Positions 42,292-55,406 of a DNA stretch of 64,000 nt are shown in pieces (positions within the stretch are counted from its first letter, which is position 1; each line of letters begins with the position of its first letter). The stretch comes from Antedon mediterranea (taxonomy: Eukaryota > Echinodermata > Crinoidea > Comatulida > Antedonidae). The DNA lies in the NCBI RefSeq assembly GCF_964355755.1, contig NC_092676.1, forward strand, positions 1,162,288 to 1,226,287, in the 5' to 3' direction. The translations under genes were made by a program, and so were the position numbers. Below the pieces are notes generated by a model, which saw only the letters and a list, made by a program, of their open reading frames with translations, did not search any database and was not told the DNA's origin.

Positions 42292-44245
42292 TTTACTACT
42301 TAATTAATGTATGTAGGGTACTATGTACTTAATTAATGTATGTAGGGTACTATGTACTTAATTAATGTATGTATGGTACTATGTACCTAATTAATGTATG
42401 TAATGTACTATGTACTTAATTAATGTATGTATGGTACTATGTACTTAATTAATGTATGTATGGTACTATGTACTTAATTAATGTATGTAATGTACTATGT
42501 ACTTAATTAATGTATGTATGGTACTATGTACTTAATTAATGTATGTATGGTACTATGTACTTAATTAATGTATGTAGGGTACTATGTACTTAATTAATGT
42601 ATGTAATGTACTATGTACTTAATTAATGTATGTATGGTACTATGTACTTAATTAATGTATGTATGGTACTATGTACTTAATTAATGTATGTAGGGTACTA
42701 TGTACCTAATTAATGTATGTATGGTACTATGTACCTAATTAATGTATGTATGGTACTATGTACTTAATTAATGTATGTATGGTACTATGTACTTAATTAA
42801 TGTATGTATGGTACTATGTACTTAATTAATGTATGTATGGTACTATGTACTTAATTAATGTATGTATGGTACTATGTACTTAATTAATGTATGTATGGTA
42901 CTATGTACTTAATTAATGTATGTAGGGTACTATGTACTTAATTAATGTATGTAGGGTACTATGTACCTAATTAATGTATGTATGGTACTATGTACCTAAT
43001 TAATGTATGTATGGTACTATGTACTTAATTAATGTATGTATGGTACTATGTACTTAATTAATGTATGTATGGTACTATGTACTTAATTAATGTATGTATG
43101 GTACTATGTACCTAATTAATGTATGTATGGTACTATGTACTTAATTAATGTATGTATGGCACTATGTACTTAATTAATGTATGTAATGTACTATGTACTT
43201 AATTAATGTATGTATGGTACTATGTACTTAATTAATGTATGTATGGTACTATGTACTTAATTAATGTATGTAATGTACTATGTACTTAATTAATGTATGT
43301 ATGGTACTATGTACTTAATTAATGTATGTATGGTACTATGTACTTAATTAATGTATGTAGGGTACTATGTACCTAATTAATGTATGTATGGTACTATGTA
43401 CCTAATTAATGTATGTATGGTACTATGTACTTAATTAATGTATGTATGGTACTATGTACTTAATTAATGTATGTATGGTACTATGTACTTAATTAATGTA
43501 TGTATGGTACTATGTACTTAATTAATGTATGTATGGTACTATGTACTTAATTAATGTATGTATGGTACTATGTACTTAATTAATGTATGTAGGGTACTAT
43601 GTACTTAATTAATGTATGTAGGGTACTATGTACCTAATTAATGTATGTATGGTACTATGTACCTAATTAATGTATGTATGGTACTATGTACTTAATTAAT
43701 GTATGTATGGTACTATGTACTTAATTAATGTATGTATGGTACTATGTACTTAATTAATGTATGTATGGTACTATGTACTTAATTAATGTATGTATGGTAC
43801 TATGTACTTAATTAATGTATGTATGGTACTATGTACTTAATTAATGTATGTATGGTACTATGTACTTAATTAATGTATGTATGGTACTATGTACCTAATT
43901 AATGTATGTAGGGTACTATGTACTTAATTAATGTATGTAGGGTACTATGTACCTAATTAATGTATGTATGGTACTATGTACCTAATTAATGTATGTATGG
44001 TACTATGTACTTAATTAATGTATGTATGGTACTATGTACCTAATTAATGTATGTATGGTACTATGTACTTAATTAATGTATGTATGGCACTATGTACTTA
44101 ATTAATGTATGTAATGTACTATGTACTTAATTAATGTATGTAGGGTACTATGTACTTAATTAATGTATGTATGGTACTATGTACTTAATTAATGTATGTA
44201 TGGTACTATGTACTTACTTAATTAATGTATGTATGGTACTAATGT
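42292..44245 (+). repeat. 29-bp satellite array, about 67 copies
   Basis: Unit: ACTTAATTAATGTATGTATG plus GTACTATGT. Variants TAGGG, TATGG and TAATG, and ACCTAATTAA for ACTTAATTAA, mark units. A rare GGC variant is at 43158 and 44086, 928 bp apart (32 units). TAGGG-ACC blocks at 42691/42951 recur at 43358/43619 (667 bp, 23 units). The array thus grew by block duplication. There are no unique spacers. Confidence 0.97.
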
Positions 44246-45221
44246 TTATACTTATTTTAGTAAGTCATTGCCAATGGCCATAGATAGTTACTTTGTATCT
44301 TTGTTTCTAATATTTCTATTATAGTATAGGTACCTTAATAGTAAGTCAAACTATGCACACTAATCACGTTATTGTCCCTCATCATCCTCTCCCATGCACT
44401 CATCATGTTCGAGTGCTCGATTAACTTTTGTGTAGAGCGTTGTTTTAGCGATTACCTTCGGAATCAAGTGTGTTCAAGTATTGATCATCACAACACTTTA
44501 TTGCGATATCGAGGCTGGTTATTCCGTTCACTAGTGATAAAACCGCACGTGGCATCCCGGGTTAATTATCTCTAATTAATTCACAGATTAGCTTCGATCG
44601 ATTTGCTATTGTTTCAATGTTGCCGTTAAATATTACCTCTGTAAGTTGGACTCGCGACAAATAATGTCTAGCTCCTTGGCTTAATCCAACTACAGGTTGA
44701 TCGTTGATTGCATCGTAGTCAAGTTTCTTTGTTTAGTGATGAAGGGATGGCGGAATCTAATCCTAAAGGTGTTTCGTCCTAGGCCAAGTCTTTAAGAAAT
44801 CAATACGAACGTTGAGAAAAATCATCGACGAGAACAAAGCGATGTAAGACGGGAATCCTAAGCGATTTATCGATAAGATTGGTTTTGTGATGTTAAGATC
44901 GCACAGATGGGAAGTGATTTTAAATGAAATGGTTTTTAAAAAGTCATTAACGAGTTACAGCATCTTATTGATTGGCGATATTTTGTCAATAATTGGTATC
45001 ATAGTTGTAATGTATGTTTAACCAATGTTTGTTTTCATTCAGAATTGTAATTTACAAATTTGTGAGTCTAATTAGGACAATAAAATTGTATCATTGCAAT
45101 TTAATCCAAATTAGCATGGTATGCCATACAGGTTTGTTAGGCTAGAGTTCAATCAGATAAACTCCAAATAAACTAATTAATTCCTAAAATCCAAATCAAT
45201 TAATTCCCCACAATGTAATGT
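44246..45221. other. Intergenic, no feature seen
   Basis: No repeat, RNA gene or coding exon that I can support. The short frame at 44372-44575 has no recognisable similarity. Confidence 0.45.
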
Positions 45222-45315
45222 TTACCTCAATTCATATTATCATGGTACTCACAATTCAATTCAATTCCTTCCTCAATTCATATTATCATGGTACTCACAA
45301 TTCAATTCAATTCCT
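45222..45315 (+). repeat. 46-bp tandem duplication
   Basis: CTCAATTCATATTATCATGG followed by TACTCACAATTCAATTCAATTCCTT occurs twice in a row. Confidence 0.9.
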
Positions 45316-45804
45316 TCATTAAGTAGGCCTACCTCATTGACATCATCTGATAAACAACAACATTTTCTTCGTCCGCACCATCAATCATCGACATTTTTAT
45401 TTCCAAAATTAAAACATATATAAATACAATAAAAATGATAATGAAATGGGATACAAAAAAGTGCTTTAAACATGTAACTGTAACAAAATAAAATAAACAT
45501 ACATTACCGTAGTAAAACTTGCAAACATAACCGAAAAGAAATGCATTTGTTCCTGTTGCCATCATACTATTAAATATAAAAAAGTAGATACATTTTTAAT
45601 TTTTATTATCTTAACTTAAACATTTATAATTCTTAAGAATTCTATATTTATATTTCATCTCCTTCTCTCTTGTTAATTACCCAATGAGGGATGAATAAAG
45701 ATATGCTGATACTGACAAAGAGAGAAGAAAACTTGAATATGTCCGGGTAAAATAATATCAGTATCAGTAAAGAGAGAAAAAATCCGGGTAATGTCTGTAT
45801 TACT
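45316..45804. other. Intergenic, no gene seen
   Basis: AT-rich. A short local repeat, AATATCAGTATCAGTAAAGAGAG and related words, occurs at 45700-45790. Confidence 0.4.
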
Positions 45805-46045
45805 GTATAGTAAATAGGAGTGGTTAGGACACTTAACTGTCATACAGATAGACCCGGGTTCAATTCCCGACAACTTCCAGTCCACTCAGCTGTAAAATGA
45901 GTACCTGGTTGAAAATACTAGGGAGAAAAAAGGCGGCGTGGAAAGGAACTGGCCACCCTACCACATAATGGCGAGGCCTTAGTACAATGAGCTCCTAACA
46001 GCTTATTCCCCTACATTCAGAGAACACGGGACTCACCTTTACCTT
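45805..46045 (+). mobile_element. tRNA-derived SINE
   Basis: The head has a D-arm-like GAGTGGTTAGGACACTTAAC, an anticodon-loop-like CTGTCAT and a B box, GGTTCAATTCC. A body follows with CCACTCAGCTGTAAAATGAG and GGAACTGGCCACCCTACC, and the end is ACTCACCTTTACCTTTA. The loop suggests an Asp-type tRNA origin. Family name not known to me. Confidence 0.75.
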
Positions 46046-47167
46046 TACTGGATAGTTATGTTTGTGTTAGGTTAGTCCGAGTTCCTGACGGAGTTTTGAC
46101 TTAATATTCGTTAAAAGATAGATATTTTGGCATATATAGCGTTTCATACGTATACTACTTGAGCTTTTAAACATTGAAAATCCGCGAAATAACTTACAGA
46201 CTAGGGGAAAGTCTGTATTAGTTATAATATGTTGCTTTATAATAATTAGGGCCTATACTGTGCGTAATGGTCGTACGGTAAGTACAACCTGCGTCGAATC
46301 ATATGTATAAACTGTAAAAAAGGTATTCGCAGACAGATGAACGTTTGCGCACGTGCTACTAGAGATAACAAACTAATCAAGTCAAATTATCTCCTCGTTG
46401 TAATTAGAAATTAGCACATACGATGCGATAGAGAAGGCCTATCGGAGAAATGTCGTCAGATGTTACATCGTAAGCCGCCAATTTCCTTTTAATGTGTTGT
46501 CACCAAAAGCCAACTCAACACTTTAGATTTGAGAACACAACGATGAGAATCAAAAACTGCGTTGAGGATCCGGTGTACTGATTATTAGTGCTTTCTAACT
46601 GTACTATAAGTGTTACACAATATATAGCATGTCATCATCTAGATAACTACCCCTGATACAGAACCAAACTTCCCCCAGAGGTCCTTTGATACGCGTTTCT
46701 AACAATGCACAATGGACGCTGCGGCTTACTTTGATATGTTTCGACATGGACAATCCTATTTGGTGTATAACCAGCACCAAGAGAATGATTGTACAAACGA
46801 GAGATGACTGACGGTTGTGAGGTTTCATAATTGTAGAAAAAGTCATCGTTTATTCGCTATTTCGTCACTTTCGATGGTACCACAGAGATATTATATCTCT
46901 ATAATGGGACCCACGCGCAAACAGACGAACTGTTGCGAATAATCCTTTTCTCGGTAGCACATTATTCTTTGCGTCTTTTGTAAATAGACAGGACATTTCA
47001 ACATGATAGATTGTTAATAAAACCACTTACACGCTTCATTTACGTTCACAATGTAAAATCATGTAAACAAAATAATCATTATACTATGATGATGTTTGAG
47101 GGCGCTGAGTTGGCCATCACTTTATAATTGGAAGGTACAGTATACATTGTGTTGTGCTGAGTGTTTT
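46046..47167. other. Intergenic, no feature seen
   Basis: No supported gene or repeat. The small open frames on the minus strand at 46613-46846 and 47079-47303 show no family similarity; the second partly overlaps a MITE. Confidence 0.45.
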
Positions 47168-47480
47168 TTAAAGCCTGGTTCCCACTAGAGACACAACTCA
47201 AGTGAGTTGACCAATGACAAACAACAGTTCGAATAATCAATCGCTTGTGATTGATCAAATCACTAATGCTTGGTTGGTTCCCATTAGAGACGACGAAACA
47301 CAAGGACGTAACGCAACGTAAGTGAGTTGACCAATCACAACCGATGGATTATTTGATCTGTCGCTTGTCATTGGTCAACTCGCTTATGTTGCGTTTACGT
47401 CCTTGCGTTACGTCCTATTGGGAACCAAGCTGTACGTTGCGCTTACGTCCTTGCGTTGTATCCTAGAGAAGGAATCAAGT
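47168..47480. mobile_element. Nested pair of family B MITEs
   Basis: The outer copy begins TTAAAGCCTGGTTCCCACTA and ends TCCTAGAGAAGGAATCAAGT. Within it, near 47265-47430, is a complete second copy from AATGCTTGGTTGG to TTGGGAACCAAGC. The outer right arm (ACGTTGCGCTTACGTCC) resumes straight after the inner element. Confidence 0.85.
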
Positions 47481-47610
47481 CGTGAAACCATGTAAAAGAA
47501 GTCACAGTGCGACTACTACTTTTTACATCCAGGTTCGCTCACGTTATACACTTAATTGTGTTTTTACTACACGAAAAGTAAGTTGCACGTGATTACCCTT
47601 CCCTTTAGGC

Positions 47611-47796
47611 TTAAGCGTGGTTCCCACTAGAACGTAACGCAAGGACGTAAACGCAACGCAAGTGAATTGACCAATCACAAGCGATGGCTTATTCGCTTGT
47701 GATTGCTAACTGTCTATAACTTCGCTTGTCATTGGTTAAAACGCTTGCGTTGCGTTTACGTCCTTGCGTTACGTTCTAGTGGGAACCACGCTTTAA
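47611..47796. mobile_element. MITE family B
   Basis: TTAAGCGTGGTTCCCACTAG to CTAGTGGGAACCACGCTTTA, with long complementary arms. TTAA occurs at both boundaries, which may be the target site. It is nearly the same as the copy at 36051. Confidence 0.9.
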
Positions 47797-48372
47797 TGCT
47801 GTATATATTTCTATAAATCCTTTTATCGTGCGATTGAGGACGGGAGATAAGTGAAGGTTTACCGAAGACTGCTGTTCCCACGATGTCATTCATCGTCATA
47901 GAATGTTTGTAAAGGACTGATTATCAGTTGACGTTGCAGTATACAATCATTGTATACATTTGCCCCGGTCGCAAAACTCATCTAACCATACAAACAATTA
48001 TGGTAACGAGCTCATTTTCTCCGCGACTTTTTTAATATTTTAATTCCGTAGGCTAGAATTAACTTTTAACAAACATGATAGAATCGAGCATTTTGTCTAT
48101 CCTCTCGGTAGAATAGCCCGGCAGCTAACGGCTAATGCTATCAACATAACAACAACATAACCAAAATCTATAAATACTATTAAACATAATAATCAAAATA
48201 CAATTTTCGTAAAAAACTATTTAAAATATCCCCAATGGCCTGATCAATAAGGTCAGTTACTTGACCTACATGCAAATGAATTTATATTGATATTTTCTTT
48301 TCCTAAACTATCGGTATGTAATGTTTAATTTAATAAATGTCTGCAAAAGCAAACTTCTATTTGTGAATCATG
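47797..48372. other. Intergenic, no feature seen
   Basis: No gene or repeat that I can support. Confidence 0.45.
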
Positions 48373-48498
48373 TTAAGCTCTGTCTACACTATCAAATATG
48401 GCAGTGACATTCTTAAATATGGTATTGCTATGACATCATCATGTTCATATATGGGCATTTTTTGTCACATAAAGTTTGATAGTGTAGACAGAGCTTAA
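48373..48498. mobile_element. MITE family A with TTAA at both ends
   Basis: TTAAGCTCTGTCTACACTAT at the left and GTGTAGACAGAGCTTAA at the right form a perfect terminal inverse. TTAA at both boundaries fits a TTAA target duplication. The core is in inverse orientation relative to the copy at 1-116. Confidence 0.88.
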
Positions 48499-48548
48499 GA
48501 CAAGAGCTATAATGTGTTGCTGGAAGATGGCTTTTGGTCATAGTGAAT

Positions 48549-48762
48549 TTAAAGCCTGGTTCCCACTAGCGACGCAACGTAACGCAACTACGACGTAATG
48601 ACGCAAAGTACTGTATTGCGTAATCACAGGTAGAAACCGACGACGTAAGAAACCCGCGATGTTTGCAGCTCTGTTGCGTCGTCGGTTTCCACTTGTGATT
48701 AGGCAATACAGCACTTTGCGTCAATACGTCGTTACGTGGCGTCGCTAGTGGGAACCACGCTT
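48549..48762. mobile_element. MITE family B, long subfamily
   Basis: It has the shared ends TTTAAAGCCTGGTTCCCACT and TAGTGGGAACCACGC. The middle differs from the other copies: GCAAAGTACTGTATTGCG and AAACCGACGACG pair with their inverses on the other side. A further fragment of family B arm sequence (CGCAACGCAAGGATGTAAGC) follows at 48775-48890. Confidence 0.88.
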
Positions 48763-49164
48763 ACATCATAATCTCGTAAGGACGTAAACGCAACGCAAGG
48801 ATGTAAGCGCAACACAAGGACGTAACCGCTACAAGTAATTTTACCACTAATGACGGATAATCAATCTTGCCATTGGATAAATTTCTTTATTTTTAAAAGC
48901 GTCGGAAGTTGAATACGATCAGTCGTAACATCGGATATATAGAGTTAACCCACGTATGTATGTTCTCATTTGCGTCCGTTAGCCGAACCACTATATATCG
49001 TGTCTAACCTACTTTCGATGTGACAGCTAGGCATAAAAATCTCGACCAGACAGTTAATTATATTAAATAGACAATCGTCTTTAATTCCCGTAACATCTTC
49101 AACCTGTTTTCAACCATCCATTCTGACACAAAAGTGTTCCAACAATTGTTATGTGTTTGTCGTT

Positions 49165-49330
49165 TAAAATATAATTGTGGTAAATGTGGTAAATAATTGT
49201 GGTAAATAATTGTGGTAATATGTGGTAATAACTGTGGTAATAATTGTGGTAATAATTGTGGTAAATCATAATTGAAATCATAAAATCATAAAAATCATAA
49301 ATAAAATCATAAATCATAATTGTGGTAAAT
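49165..49330 (+). repeat. Short tandem repeats TAATTGTGG and AAATCATAA
   Basis: About ten imperfect copies of TAATTGTGGTAA give way to repeated AAATCATAA near 49265. The minus-strand open frame here (49099-49317) is a product of this repeat. Confidence 0.9.
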
Positions 49331-50408
49331 GTTGTAGGGAACGTGACGTTTTCATCGTGAGGAGGAAAACAGTCACGTGAGGCAAAAAATGACTACTTTC
49401 AAATAAAAAAGTAGATGAAAAATAAACAAATAAGAAACTCCACAAAAAACCATGAAAAAATGGTTTACTAAAGATTGATATTTATCATACGCTTTAATAT
49501 GAAATCGGATCACGTGATCGTCATCATTTAAAATGGTTCTGCTTAGCTTTAAAAGACGTACATATTTTTCTTCCTTTTGGTAAGGGTGTCCCACATTTAT
49601 TCTCATATGCATAAATATACAGACTAAATAAAATAGTGTTTTACTAACATCTCTTATCTTATTATATTAATTTTCTCTTATAAAAATGTTTATTTTATGC
49701 AAACATTCCTAAAAGTTTCAGACTGTAGAAAAGTCGTGCATAGTTTATCGAAAATCATCGGTTCAAATCAAAACCGTAGTAAAAGTGGTAAAGTCTAAAT
49801 TGTTACTAATAAATGTACGTAGGCGACCAGATTTACATTGCTTTTAAGTTGGAAATAATTTTATCGCGTAAACCGAAAATAAATGGGTGTCATTCGGGAC
49901 CAAATAGACAAATACAGAAATGGGTAACTAATTTAAGATGGTGGTCAAGAAATATGTCAAAGAAGAAGCACTGTGACAATGATGGACAAGTATCGTGTAT
50001 TGTTTAGCGTGGCGTATCTTCTCCATCAATTAACAAAGCAAACACGGGCGTATGCTTACGGCTCGGTTTACATCGCTAATGTACGGCGTAGTCGTGTGCC
50101 AGCACCTGGTTCCGTATACGCTACAGACAATCGAGTGACTCTACATCGATCTTTGCCGCTGGAGCTAAAAAACACCGAAACGTGAGATGTCGTTTGCCAA
50201 ACAATATCTTGTCATGCAATCCGAAAGCCGCAAAAATCACAGATTCTATTATTGTTGTATAGAATTTATATATTTTTTTCCATGTAAATGTGTCTTCAAA
50301 TACCCGATGATTTAACCAAATCCAGTTTTTGAGGATGTAGAAACGAATGATTATCGAAATACTTCTACATTTTATTTAAAATTTTCACGTCGAGAAAATC
50401 ACAAGTAG
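49331..50408. other. Intergenic, no gene seen
   Basis: Several short open frames occur, none with recognisable similarity or splice context. Confidence 0.4.
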
Positions 50409-50520
50409 TGGGGCTGTAGCTCGGTGGTTAACATACTTGCCTTCCAATCCCAAGGTTCGGGGTTCAATCCTGACCCAAGCGCCTTGAGCACTCTGGAGTG
50501 GTATGTGCGCTATAAAAATC

Positions 50521-50563
<43 letters not shown>
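50409..50563 (+). mobile_element. tRNA-derived SINE with (ATT)n tail
   Basis: The head starts GGGGCTGTAGCTCGGTGG (A box) and has GGGGTTCAATCCTGACC (B box). A short body with GAGCACTCTGGAGTGG and GTGCGCTATAAAAATC runs into about 13 ATT units at 50521-50563. The anticodon-loop position reads CTTCCAA, suggesting Gly-type origin, but the stems are eroded. Confidence 0.85.
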
Positions 50564-50564
<1 letters not shown>

Positions 50565-51335
50565 GTAACTCACAACTCGTTCAACTCTACTCCTTAAGCC
50601 TCAAATGGTATTAAATAGTTTATCTCATTCTGTAATTGACGAGTCTGTGCTCGTTGTTGGATGAGTATGAAATACAGTAAATAAATGAAAATAAACAAAT
50701 AGGCCTATATGTCTATTTATCATATGTTGCTTTATATGTCATTATTATATTCAATAAAAGAATTAATAAATAAATGATTTAATTAATAAACTGTTTGTTT
50801 CTATTTTATTATTGTGGTGTTCTTATAGCTTTGTATCGTTCGTTCTATTCTGGAAAGGAGCGCTTTTAGACGAGTGCAGCAGCAACACTGTAACTAGGCC
50901 TTATGTGTTCAGGTATTACATGTTGTAAGTGTTTATTTTGATTACTGTTCAATCGATTTAGGCGATAATTGACTAATCTTGTCTAATGTAGGTCTATCAG
51001 CATCCAATTGTGAAGCAAGAACTACTTTTCAACATCTCACATTGACCTTGTTGACCCCTTGCTCTCCTCGATACCATCAGCCTCGTTTCTTATTTAGTGC
51101 ATTTATTTCTCGTAATGCGACTGCGCGTAGTGGGCGTAATTTCCAATATTTTAAGCGGGCGCGCCCTGACGGACGATCGAGACCACACCCTAGGCCAGGT
51201 GTCATATACTTTGGCTGCTGTCGCTGGCCGCAAGAACGCTTTCATAAATTTAACCAAATATTTCTTTTGGCTTATCGCCATTAAAAAAAACATTTACCCA
51301 AGATGAAGTGAAATAACTGCGGTATACAACACAAC
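50564..51335. other. Intergenic, no gene seen
   Basis: Overlapping open frames on both strands at 50979-51306 are mutually exclusive and lack recognisable similarity. The patch 51110-51200 is somewhat GC-richer. Confidence 0.4.
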
Positions 51336-51413
51336 TATTTGAAACCAAATTTTCGTTTATAGTGAAGGACAAACTTACATTGAACTTACCCAACGAAAAT
51401 TTGGTTTCAAATA
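51336..51413. repeat. 22-bp perfect inverted repeat (hairpin)
   Basis: The left arm TATTTGAAACCAAATTTTCG plus TT (51336-51357) is exactly inverse to 51392-51413, with a 34-bp loop. It is probably a small MITE or MITE core. Confidence 0.85.
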
Positions 51414-51822
51414 ATATTGTTGGAAGGAGATGAATTTTTTTCAATTTTAACACAACTATTATTAATGTTGACGCTACTCGTATTATGTGATGTACTATCC
51501 TTCTTACGCAAAGTTCATGAGTAGGATAGCCACGCTATGTTTATGTCCGACGTGGCGTACCATAGTACGGTATCTCGCACGACATTCTCAAACTGAAGTT
51601 TTAATTATGTGATTAATTTGTACTGCCTAACTGTCTAATATCATGTGAAAAAAGGTGAAAATAATAATGTTAGTAATAATCCATTAAGTATTGTTTACAA
51701 CAGATCATTGCTGTTTGGCGAACTTAGCTATAATCCCTTATACATTATATATTATACATAATAAATTAAAAATTATCCGCGCTATTCAATAAGAGCCGTC
51801 AAATTCAGCCAAAAAAAACCAA

Positions 51823-51984
51823 TAAGCTTGGTTTCCATTAGGGCGCAACGCAAGGACGTATACGCAACGCAATCGTGTTGACCAATGACAAGCGACAGTT
51901 CAAATAATCCATCGCTTGTGATTGGTCAACTCACTTACGTTACGTTACGTCCTTGCGTTGAGTCTCTAGTGGGAACAAAGCATT
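51823..51984. mobile_element. MITE family B
   Basis: TAAGCTTGGTTTCCATTAGG to CTCTAGTGGGAACAAAGC, with the family's CGCAACGCAAGGACGTA arm and its inverse. Confidence 0.85.
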
Positions 51985-54900
51985 AGTACATATAGCGATA
52001 CTGTGTCTATAAGCCAAACAACCATTTCAAATTATTCAACTTTGAAATAAAGTTCCATAAAATAAATTTTGTTTGCACACAGAAAACGTAACAAATATGC
52101 CCGCATTTTTCAAAAATAATAACTATATACTTATATATATAGAAAAGATAATGTTATTTTAACAGTCTGTAGTAATACTAATTGCTTTACGTAGGCCTTT
52201 CTACTGAAACTAATTAACTAACGACATTGTAAGTTAGCGGTATTTCATTAAGTACCGGTAGTAATTAAAATATATATGTGCTGGAGATCTCTATCCCTAC
52301 GTTTTACAATTGTATTTTATATTAGTGTGACATATGCTGTATAAGTTTTAATATAAATGTGTAGCTCTTTTTTATTTCAAGTGATTTTAAATGTAACCCT
52401 TGATTATGTTTTTAGACAATTTTAATAACCTATATGAAATCTGTAATTATTGGTATTTATTTTTTAATATATATATAATTTTCTATATTTGCAATATTTA
52501 TATTGTATACATGTCAATGTTATCTGCATGTATTTATATTTATCCAATGTATATATTTTTCTATATTTGCAATATTTTATATCGTAAATACAAATTGTAA
52601 GTAGTAGTTGTACCATGGTGACATCAGGTATGAAGCGTCTCACATACGCACAGAGCCAAAATCGCATCTTGGACTTGCACAGTGTATGGACTCTAACCTT
52701 ACGGTTTTCATTAAATATGTCATTGCATGCTATCATTCTAAATATCTAACTTTCAAACTTCTGCATTCCTCTTTTTTCATTTCATCCTTTTTATCTTGGT
52801 GAAAAGGGAGGATACTACATTTTCCTCCCCTGAGTTTATAGCCTCTCTACTCGAACACAAATAAGATCACAAATAAGATAGTTTAACAAGAAAATTTTAA
52901 TCATGTATTTTACCGCCATTTTTCATTTTTACAATTTAATTAACATCGTATTTAAAATTTTAATGAAAACAAATATGGTTAATACAGAATTCAAGCATCT
53001 TATTATGTAAATATACCTGTATTTTAACTACTTTAAACACTTACTTTTAATTGTCACAAATGTACTTATACGTATATAATATATTCACCAATGAGAATTT
53101 AAATAAACGTGAGATGAAATCACACAAGACAAAAAAAAAAGTACCGGTAGTAAAGTAACAATGCCTGGATTATAAAAACGTTTATTTTTAAACTTTTATT
53201 TTTTTAAACCTAGGATTTTAAGTGATAAAGTAACGTTTGTGAAATTGTTAGATTAAGAGAAATTTAATTTGCTATATGTTTGTGTTTTTATGTTTAAGTA
53301 ATTGTGGTTTTCCTTGTTTATTCTGTTATATTTGTTTAGGACCACAATGAAAATAAGTTTGCCGTCTCGGTACTTTTTTGTGTCTTTATCCTATTGATTT
53401 TATATCAGAATAAAGAAATAAAATAAATAGGCTACAATACAAAAGGTTCACTTTAACTAGTATTTTATGCTTTCCGTATGGTGGACATTTTTTGTTAAAA
53501 CATGTGATTAAGCTAAATTGATTACAAAATTACGTGTTGGTGCACAGTAAGGCCAAATAAATGCTACTTTCACGTCCGAAATTTGAAATTATTTTCCTAC
53601 CGATTTTACTACCAAAATAAATTTTTAAATAGCAAAAAGTACACAAAATAATCCGATTCCAAAATGTGATAACGTGGAACTTTATTTGTTGTCGGCCCCT
53701 TTTTTTTATTTGTTAATCTTAAGTTAATCTTTGAATCTTGGATCTCATGTGCGATCCCAGTATTTGCTTTTCCTAACGCTCCTACTTCTTCTTGTGTATT
53801 AGGCCTATATTTTTCTTTTTGTGAACTTGCTATTGTTTTTAGCTTTCACACCAGTCCCACCATATTTCGCTTATTTTCCCAGTTTTCTGAACTTTCTGCA
53901 TTCTTACTTCTGAGGAAAATCAAAGTATATTGATACAAAGGTCGAGAAACTCAACAGTTATTTTCATAATTAATATAGGCCTACGTGGTGTGTACCGACA
54001 TCAACATTATTGTTATTGAAATTGATTTAGTGAATGAATGATTATTTGTCACATTCCATGATGTTGCACATATTACGTCATGTAAAGGTTAAGGATCTAC
54101 AGTGACGACATGATAAGCGTATCGACCAAGTTCAAACTTAAGATACCATTAAGTATACTCTACCGGTATGTACTTGTACCTACCACTAACTTTACAATTC
54201 ACTTTGGTAGTGACGTATTAGCCTATTGATTTTATCTATTATAGTCTTTGTAACAACTTAAGTACTCGCGTGCCAGAAATTAACAATTAATTATGCCTTT
54301 TGAATTGAACAACAGATAAAAATCACCGTTTTACTCACTGGTATCTCCTTTGATACCGCATGATGTTCCAAACTCGTAAATGCTCGTATATCAGCTTATA
54401 CTAATAAAGCAATATTTTGATTAATAATATGCTGTGTTATTAGTTTAGCTTTTTGCTGGTTCTAAGCTTCGGTTAATACCTACATGAGTATCTTTCAATA
54501 AAGATATCAATTGAAATTAATTCTTCAAAAGGTTAACAAAACTAACATTTCAGATTTTATCGGTCTGTTATTAGAAATCATGAACCGGGAACCTTTAGTA
54601 ACCTCGGTGCAAGAATGCTTTTCTTTTGTTATAAATGATTTTGTTAATAAAAGAATAAGGAAAGACCATTTTTGTACGTGCGATTCATGAAAGTCTATAG
54701 CTAGGCCTAAGATTAGACTCATAGGCCTTATGGTCGAATTAATAGAGAACTAACGGATAAGGGAAGAACTTTTCTGTACGCAAGATTTATAAAAGTATAG
54801 CTTAAAATAGCCGAGACCAAAACAAAAAAAGCCAAAAAAGGTCTCTGTTTCTCTATATATTTATTCATTTATTTTAGGTTCGAATACGTACGTCCATAGT

Positions 54901-55406
54901 TACGAAATCAATTGCATTACACTAGAGAACACGTTTAAATATAAATATATAAATATACACACACACACAAAAGACACCGGTATCAGATTATCTCAGGATA
55001 CAAATCACTCTACTTTAAAAAAAAAATGTTTGTACCAATTGTCCCTGTCAATTGTTTGTTTTGAGAATTTGGCACGTGGACTTCTAATGTTTTGCTTATT
55101 GCTGAGTAGACTTGCCCCAAATCTGTATTCACTGTCTGTCTTATTTATTTTTTTTTTATTTCGATTTTTGTCTGAAAATATCCAAACTCAAGTAGTATAC
55201 GTATGAAACGCCATATGTGCAAAAATATTTATTTTCTACTAATATTAAGTCAAAACTCCGTCTTCTGAACTTCCAAATACATATTGGTAATTGATCAGCT
55301 TCTAAAACGATGTGGTACTCCACTACGTTAGTATTGTAATATAATAATCTATTAATTCTATCTCTTAATGATGATCTCAGATAGAGTTACACCAATATCT
55401 TAAAGC
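51985..55406. other. Intergenic, no gene seen
   Basis: AT-rich, about 3.4 kb. The segment 53340-53432, ending AGAATAAAGAAATAAAATAA, resembles a retroelement 3' tail. The open frames at 52400-52800 consist of low-complexity TAT-rich sequence. A short (AC)n lies near 54957. Confidence 0.4.

Noticed and set aside
42292-44245. CRISPR-like array
   Set aside because: Repeats are directly adjacent with no unique spacers, and the genome is eukaryotic.
50385-50573. Minus-strand frame starting MSYNNNN
   Set aside because: The Asn run is the ATT tail of a SINE.
50979-51453. Cluster of overlapping open frames on both strands
   Set aside because: They conflict with each other, lack splice context, and resemble no known family. 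A slightly GC-richer patch explains their length.
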